Shown in pieces: positions 57,897 through 64,000 of a stretch of DNA of 64,000 nt. A model generated the notes under the pieces. It saw only the letters and a list, made by a program, of their open reading frames with translations. It was not told the origin of the DNA and did no database searches. How positions within the stretch are numbered: the first letter of the stretch is position 1; each line of letters begins with the position of its first letter. The stretch comes from Enoplolaimus lenunculus (Eukaryota; Nematoda; Enoplea; Enoplida; Thoracostomopsidae), in the NCBI GenBank assembly GCA_030248215.1, contig JASANG010001639.1, forward strand, positions 124,001 through 188,000, in the 5' to 3' direction. Position numbers and translations under genes: made by a program.

Positions 57897-58530
57897 GGCC
57901 CGTATTCTCAAATGTGTGCGGCACCTATTAGCGATTAGTGATAAAGCAGGATGTAAACGGATGGTAAAAATAACGGAAACGGATAGTGATCAAAATAACG
58001 GAAACAGAAACGTATGGTGACTAAAATAACGGAAACGGATATCGGAGTATAAAAGTTTCAAAGACGTTTCATTTTTCTGTCTACACAATTGAGGCGTGCA
58101 AATATTCACGGGGTTTTCAGACAAAAAGCGGTTGCATTGAATTTTTTTAAGTTCTCGATTAATTTCGTAATTTTTATTTCGTATCGAACAATTGCCGTAT
58201 ATCTGCGGTAAAAAATTGCGGAGATATACACGTGATTTATAAGTAATTTTTAGCGTACAAATAACAGAAATTCTGTTATGCTATAACGGAAACGGACATT
58301 GATTTTACCGGAAACGGATATCCGGTTACACCCTGGTGATAAGTCCTGTAAAAGTTTGAAACCAGCGCACTGTGAGGTTTCAAATTCAGTACATTGTTCG
58401 CGGGTGATTTGCCCTACTTCTGCGCCAATTTTGAGATCTGCAATTGCCCATGTTCGTCAGTTTGAAAACCTATCTCTAACTGTCCACCCATTGAGACTCG
58501 CGATTTTATTTAACGTTTCGTCTTAGAATT
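57897..58530. mobile_element. Family F element with nested family E insertion
   Basis: GGCCCGTATTCTCAAATGTG at the left matches 31839. After the nested element the sequence resumes as GTGATAAGTCCTG and follows 32052-32240 loosely. Right end much decayed. Confidence 0.5.
57947..58335. mobile_element. hAT-like MITE, family E, nested
   Basis: CAGGATGTAAACGGATGG at the left; ATCCGGTTACACCCTG at the right. Flanks GTGATAAA and GTGATAAG. Contains repeated AAAATAACGGAAACGGATA units near the left end. Confidence 0.75.
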
Positions 58531-58658
58531 AAAATTAAACCAAAGTAAATCAGGTTTGCCAACTCATGTGGAGCATTGCTTATAAAATAAGAGCTGATAA
58601 ATTGTGCAATTTTACAGGGTTTCAAATTAACCTAAACTGAAATGATCGTCACTTGCAA

Positions 58659-58911
58659 CCCTGTAAATTCCAAAGAGTTGATTAATCAATTCAGCTAGCG
58701 AGTTGGTTATTTCTGAATTAATAGCAGTAAACATTAACTCACTATCATTGGAGTTAATTCTCACTCTGAGTTGAGTTGACTCTGGGTGAGTTGATTAATT
58801 CAAACAGAATGAATTGAATCAACTCAAAATTCTGAGCTATGATAGTCCTACCTAAGACTGAGTGATTCAAGTCATTCTGAGTTTAAAATCAATTCACTGA
58901 AATTTGCAGTG
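58659..58911. mobile_element. Palindromic MITE, family P1
   Basis: CCCTGTAAATTCCAAAGAGT at the left; CACTGAAATTTGCAGTG at the right; TGAGTT/AACTCA hairpin words. Confidence 0.7.
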
Positions 58912-59713
58912 AAAGAATTGAGTTACGTTCTGGCCTGTAGCCAAACTTAACATAGATAATTTAAAAAATTTCATATTGTAACAATTTGATAATTATTTTT
59001 TGAAGAAATCCTTTGCTGAAACGCCTACGCCTTCCCAAATTGTTTTCGGCTAATATTGTCCAAACCTACGCAGATTATTCAGATTTTATGGGTCGTAGCT
59101 AACCTATGACACAGGTTTCTGAAGGGTTTTGGGTGAAGACAGATGCGCTATTATTGACTGTACTGGGTAAAACCAAATTGGTGCTGTTCTGTGTTGTAAT
59201 AGTTTAACAACCTCGATTAGGGGTTTTTTCACGTTTAGGTGTATTGGCAACGCAAATCTTTCAACTTTTAACTACGGAGCCCAACTATGGCTTTAGGACG
59301 CGGCTGAGCGTGAACTATTGCCCGCATTTGTTGTAAGTCTCGTCTCTGATCTTGTACTCTTATACCTCTATACTCCATAACAACAATACCGTGCAATTTC
59401 ACTGCACAAAAATCTATAACGTGGTAAAATTTTAACAAACCGTTTCACGATACATGAATTTTTAAAGTTTTGGTATCAAAAACACGTTTGCAGCCGGCTG
59501 AATTTAGTTGCCAACTGTGGACGTGCCTGAACCGGGTCGGCAGACTCCGTTCTACCTCTGGCTTATACGGTTGCACATAAGATCAAGCTTTTACTCTTTG
59601 TTTTCAAAATAGCATTAACTAACGTTTAAACCTAAACCTTTGCCTAAGTCATTAATACCTGAGACTAAGCTTGATCCTAAGCATAATCTTAAGTCTAATG
59701 TAGAAAAAACTTA

Positions 59714-59932
59714 CAGTGTAAAAAATGGGGAGTCAAATTGACTCTCTCGGAAATAGGCTTTTCCTGACTACACAAACTGAGTCAAACTTGCCTCCATCAG
59801 AGTCAAATTCGATTCACTGAATCGCTCAGTGAGTCCAATTTGACTCTGGCGGAGTCAAATTTGACTCAGTTCGTGTAGTCAGGAAAAGCCTATTTCCGAG
59901 AAAGTCAATTTGACTGTCCATTTTTTACAGTG
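59714..59932. mobile_element. TA-flanked palindromic MITE, family P2
   Basis: TA then CAGTGTAAAAAATGGGGAGT at the left; GTCCATTTTTTACAGTG then TA at the right. Confidence 0.75.
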
Positions 59933-60227
59933 TACAAAAGCACGCGCCTGGGTCGCCGTCTGTTTATTCATTTGCTTAGTGCAGAATGCAACACTGTGGA
60001 CAGCCAATTTCAGAATTGCTTCTATAATTGTTATAAAGTACATATTTCTAAACTGTTTAGGGGGTATTTTAAAGCCGACTCTTGACTGTGAGTGAAATGT
60101 AAACAAAGTCGTTAAAATGTGAATTTTCGCTTCTAATATACACTTCCGTGTTCAATCGATGTCAGTTATGTACCTTTATTCTACGGAAATTAGAGCATTG
60201 TAGTATTAAGGCCAGAACAGGTCCGTA

Positions 60228-60372
60228 ATTGTAGTGGCCACAGGCCGGATTTTACCTGGTTTCGTTAAATGTTAAATGGGAGAATTGAGTTTAGCCAAAA
60301 GTTTTCGGGTCAAAGTTAGGCTAAATTTTCTGGTCGAAATAGAACCGACACAAAATTTTCCAGGGTAAAACG
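60228..60372. repeat. Family D-like degraded repeat
   Basis: GTAGTGGCCACAGGCCGG, GGGTCAAAGTTAGGC and ATTTTCCAGGGTAAAACGCA recall family D order; no clear ends. Confidence 0.25.
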
Positions 60373-60657
60373 CAGCCCCAGAATAGTTCAGTCCGCGACA
60401 TTTGGGCTCGAGAGCCGGTGGGTGGATGAAGGATGAATAATTTTACACCAACTACATTTTAGTTATCCGATAAGGGATCTATAAGGTAAGACTGCCGATA
60501 GTAGTATCGTTTTAAAACCCAAAAATTATACCCGCAAAATTATTAAAATGAATCCTAAAGTGCGCTATTTTTACAGTAACCAGATAAAACATTTGAGCCT
60601 TCGAGCTAAAATTATATTAAATTTTGGATTGAAAACGTTCGGCACCAAAAACCAATA

Positions 60658-60895
60658 GGCCCATGTATAGAACAGGGCCGGAACAGTAGTATAAACATAT
60701 TCCTAAGCTTAAGCCCAAGCCTAACCCTAAGCCTAAGCGTATGGATGAGCCTATTCCTAAGCGTAAGCCTAAGCGTATGTATGAGCCTATTCCTAAGCCT
60801 AAGTCTAAGCCTAAGCAAAAAATTAGTCTAAAGCTTAGACTGACTATATTATAGCCCCTCCGGAAAACGATCCGGCGCTGTTCTATACATGGGCC
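60658..60895. mobile_element. Family A GGCC-type MITE, best-preserved ends
   Basis: Left GGCCCATGTATAGAACAGGG; right CTGTTCTATACATGGGCC, an almost exact inverted pair. Perfect 8-bp duplication AACCAATA at 60650-60657 and 60896-60903. Two near-identical TATGGATGAGCCTATTCCTA segments with CCTAAG runs. Confidence 0.9.
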
Positions 60896-61556
60896 AACCA
60901 ATACATCGGTTCTTCAGATAAGACTGGCCAACCGTCCACGATCCTTCAATTATATGCAGCATCTTTACCTAACAGTAATCATTGCAAATTAGCGAGCCCT
61001 GGTCCTGCTGGCCTCAATCTTGGAGCCTGAAAACGTTGATCAAGTTTCACGACAAAGATTGCACAATAATTCCGCGATGGATGCTGTTACATCCGTACAC
61101 ACAATGTGACTGGAATAATCAAATACGCTAAGACTTAGGTTTAGGCTTACGCGTAATGCTTCTTATGCTTATACAAATTTTACACGAAAATAAACGTTAA
61201 TGTGGCTTGAGCTTTGAGTTCTATCAAACTATTTAACTAATGTGGATCGTGTAGGGCAATGTAATCCAGTGCCATAATTTTAAAAATCCGTACCACCCAA
61301 TATTCAATATTTGTACGCCACGGTTTGTTTACAACTGGCCTAATCTACTTCATTCTATTCACTTTATACTACGCTAAATATTTCTAAATTTGTAAAACTA
61401 AACGCAGCTGTTGAAATACTAACATTGATAGATACAGCTAAATGCTAGAGCGTTCTACATCGTTTTAGTGTTGAATTGTTAAAGGTTCTGGAATAGGAAA
61501 GATAACTGAACAAGCATAATTCTTAAATTCTACGGTTGTATTCAGTTTAAAATTTC

Positions 61557-61747
61557 GGCAAATGTAAAGAGCAGCGGCGGAACAGTATTATAAGCATATT
61601 CCTTCAGCCTGCGCCTAAGCCTAAGTGCAACAAACATATTCTTCAGTGTAAGCTTAAACCAAGCAAAAAAATAATTAGTCTAAAGCTGAAGCTTACTGTT
61701 TTCTAGTTCCACAGAAAAATGTTCCGCCCCGGATGTTTATATGGGCC
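61557..61747. mobile_element. Family A GGCC-type MITE, perfect duplication
   Basis: Left GGCAAATGTAAAGAGCAGCG; right CCGCCCCGGATGTTTATATG then GGCC. AAAATTTC at 61549-61556 and 61748-61755. Confidence 0.85.
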
Positions 61748-62029
61748 AAAATTTCTATGCTCTATTGTTGTAACTGAAATTTATGCAGTGTAAATATACA
61801 TTCGATCATTAAACGAAAACGCGAATATTGCTGAAAATCAGTTATCTGATACGATTTCTCAACTTTTAAAGTAAGCCAAACGCTACAATTTACTAGCTTT
61901 AACGCGAAAATCAGTACTATTGTATTCCTGTTTTCTGGTAAGTCTGCAAAACAGTAGGCTTAGATTCTAGACTACAGTTTTTGCTTAAGTTTAGGCCTAG
62001 GAATACACGAGTATAATACATTTCCTTAA

Positions 62030-63110
62030 TGTGAAATTTAATGAAACTGATTGTTTAGTCTTGAGACTAAAACTGTCAATTATAATACCTGCTAAACAAT
62101 ATCTCCGTTAACCGAAATCGCGTTCGAATTCACTCTAAAATCTGTTTTATTGCAACATAATTGTTAAAAATGCACAACGAACTGCAAAGCGCAGTTGAGT
62201 AGCATTTGCGTCGCAACAACTTGCAGTCCGCATTGCACACTCATTAAGTGCAATAACTGTGCAGTGAAACAAACCGAAAATATGCAACCATTAATATTTT
62301 GAAAATTATATAACATTCGAGTTATGCTATGACGCAAAAGACACAATCCTTGTATCTCGAATAGTCAATGGGGCGAATCCCCAAGAGGTGCACACCCTGG
62401 CCTACACCAGTTTTAATCGAACCAAAATTTTATATATGAAGATTTAGGGCTAAACTCGCAGTTTGGTTTCTTTCTCGCACCGTTCACGATTTTTTACACT
62501 ATTCATGCAGCGTCTTACAGAAATTCATAGCCCCACCGCTGAGGATTGCTCAAAGTTGTATCGATATCCCTGCTTTGCTGCCAGCTTTAAATTCCGCAAC
62601 TGCAAAATGCACTTGTAATCCCTCAATCGCAGCGGGCGTTTGCATAAGTGTTTACAGAACTTGTGTAAGCAATTTTAGAGATATAAAAGCTTGCAAACGC
62701 AACTGACAGACTCGGTATTTGATTAAGTAATGAGGTTAAAGAGATTATCGAATTTAAAGTTAAATCTGGAAGGACAGCCAAAAGTGCAAAGGAATTTACA
62801 CACCAAAATTTTATATTAATTTGAAAGAAAATTAGCAGATGCTAAAAATGTATTGCACATTCAACCAAATACGCAAAATGAATGTGGTTCTGTGTTTGAT
62901 GAGGTCTGAGGTCTACAAATTTGGGTTATACCTAAAATATTTATACCGCAAATACACAGATATTTGGTGAAAATGGAAAAGATTTTCACAGATGCAATTT
63001 CGTACCAGTTAGCATTTTATTACAGAATATTTACCAGAAATCTTACATTTTGGAAGGTAGTGGCTTACCTTTGCCAATATATTTTAATTTTTAGGGAATG
63101 AACGCGAACC
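62030..63110. other. No gene recognised
   Basis: AT-rich, with a family N motif at about 62460-62500 and a CTTGCAAACGC stretch; no exon or RNA gene seen. Confidence 0.3.
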
Positions 63111-63118
63111 ATGTATAT

Positions 63119-63554
63119 GTTGTAGCCCAAGCTGTAATTCAGCCCAATTCCGAATTGGGCTAGCAAAATTCTGAATTGGACTAGTTAAGCTCGGAATTAC
63201 AACTTCCGCTAGCCCACGGTTTAATTCCTTCTCCGCTACAAGTTCTTGCCTTGTGATTGGTTACTACCTTAATGCCATACTCACATACAATTAACTAATA
63301 CGAATACTCTTTTCTGATTGGCCAAAAGTAATCGTTTAGGTGTGCCTCAGAGACGCCCCTAAAAACTCTAGCCGACAGTAACCAATCAAATTATAAGCTT
63401 TTGATTAGTCCAAAGTAGAATCAAACTGAATTTTTTCTATAAAGTAACCAATCAGAAAACGCACAGCATTAAAACGCACAGCATTATCAGACATGATTCC
63501 GCCTTGGGCTAGCCCAATTCGGAATTGGGTTGAATTACGACTTTAGGCTACGAC
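63119..63554. mobile_element. TIR element with TGTYGTAGCC ends, ~436 bp
   Basis: Left TGTTGTAGCCCAAGCTGTAA and, inverted on the right, TGTCGTAGCCTAAAGTCGTA. Both arms also contain CCCAATTCCGAATTGGGCTA, itself a palindrome. Short TATA-type flanks, duplication unclear. Confidence 0.7.
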
Positions 63555-63842
63555 ATATATAGTTTAAAAGTACACCTGCTACTGCTAAATATAACTTTAT
63601 AAAAATATTGGACTGTTATAAACTGCCTGGAACTTGTTGCATTAGTAGACCGCAGAGTTTATAAAGGAGTTATTATGCTATAACTCATACTTGAAATACC
63701 TCTAAAACGTTAGACAGGACCACTTATGAAAATTTTTTCATAATAAACTATAGAAATACTAAATATCCACCTTAATAAAATCCATAGATTTATAATGTTG
63801 AGTACAGGAAGTAAAAAGTGTTAAGACTGTATAAAACCCTAC

Positions 63843-64000
63843 TCACACGTGCAAGTTTGTGCTGCGAGAACTTGCAGCTGCAACTTGAACTTGCACGTTA
63901 TGTCCAAAGTCCCGTTTGAAAAGCTTGCAGCTGCATATACTTTTTTAAAAATCATAGCTAGCAATTTAGTTCACATGTGTCAATAACCATGCAAGTTCAC
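63843..64000. repeat. Family L repeat, runs off right edge
   Basis: CACACGTGCAAGTTTGTGCT, GAACTTGCAGCTGCAACTTG and AGCTTGCAGCTGCA, ending at the edge with GCAAGTTCAC, a possible inverted terminus. Confidence 0.45.

Noticed and set aside
1-64000. CRISPR-like arrays, rRNA genes, or an intact autonomous transposase
   Set aside because: No regularly spaced repeat-spacer pattern, no rRNA-like block and no transposase-sized frame was found on either strand.

Overview
The window looks like AT-rich nuclear DNA of a eukaryote, most likely an invertebrate animal. Genes are cut into short exons by GT-AG introns, and introns and intergenic space are filled with short non-autonomous DNA transposons. No bacterial-style gene packing, rRNA, CRISPR array or intact transposase gene was seen. 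The species cannot be fixed from the sequence. A TTAGGC-like hexamer, which is the nematode telomere unit, is abundant, but here it sits inside mobile elements, so it is not good evidence of lineage.

Two host genes are well supported, both assembled by eye from exon homology, splice sites and phase. (1) A kinesin-8, KIF19-like motor gene lies on the minus strand from 9940 down to 2051. Seven exons encode the first ~246 residues of the motor domain (P-loop, IYNE segment, switch I NQTSSRSH), and the gene then runs off the left edge. (2) A complete NOP14 gene (small-subunit processome) lies on the plus strand, with eight exons from 16737 to 23733, phase-consistent, giving 919 residues. The two genes are divergent, about 6.8 kb apart.

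The remaining ~40 kb (23.7-64 kb) has no gene I can name. Weak candidate exons with splice-compatible edges occur at 25614-25946 (-), 30749-30828 (+), 31126-31356 (+), 46850-47043 (+) and 47538-48262 (-, two exons). The best of these is a small three-exon proline-rich gene at 50665-51367 (+). Short open frames are expected by chance in this much AT-rich DNA, so all of these are low confidence.

The dominant content is a large set of miniature terminal-inverted-repeat elements. One cohort has GGCC(C) termini and, in many copies, 8-bp target duplications. Its two main families (A and B) carry interiors made of TTAGGC-like hexamer arrays or, in one copy, a 41-bp minisatellite. hAT-like CAGGG/CAGTG families, TA-flanked palindromic MITEs of Tc1/mariner type, a TTA-flanked Harbinger-like element, a GC-rich 21-bp minisatellite between inverted ends, and tRNA-derived SINEs are also present. 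Several elements are nested, which gives a relative order of insertion. No mobilising enzyme for the GGCC cohort is in the window.
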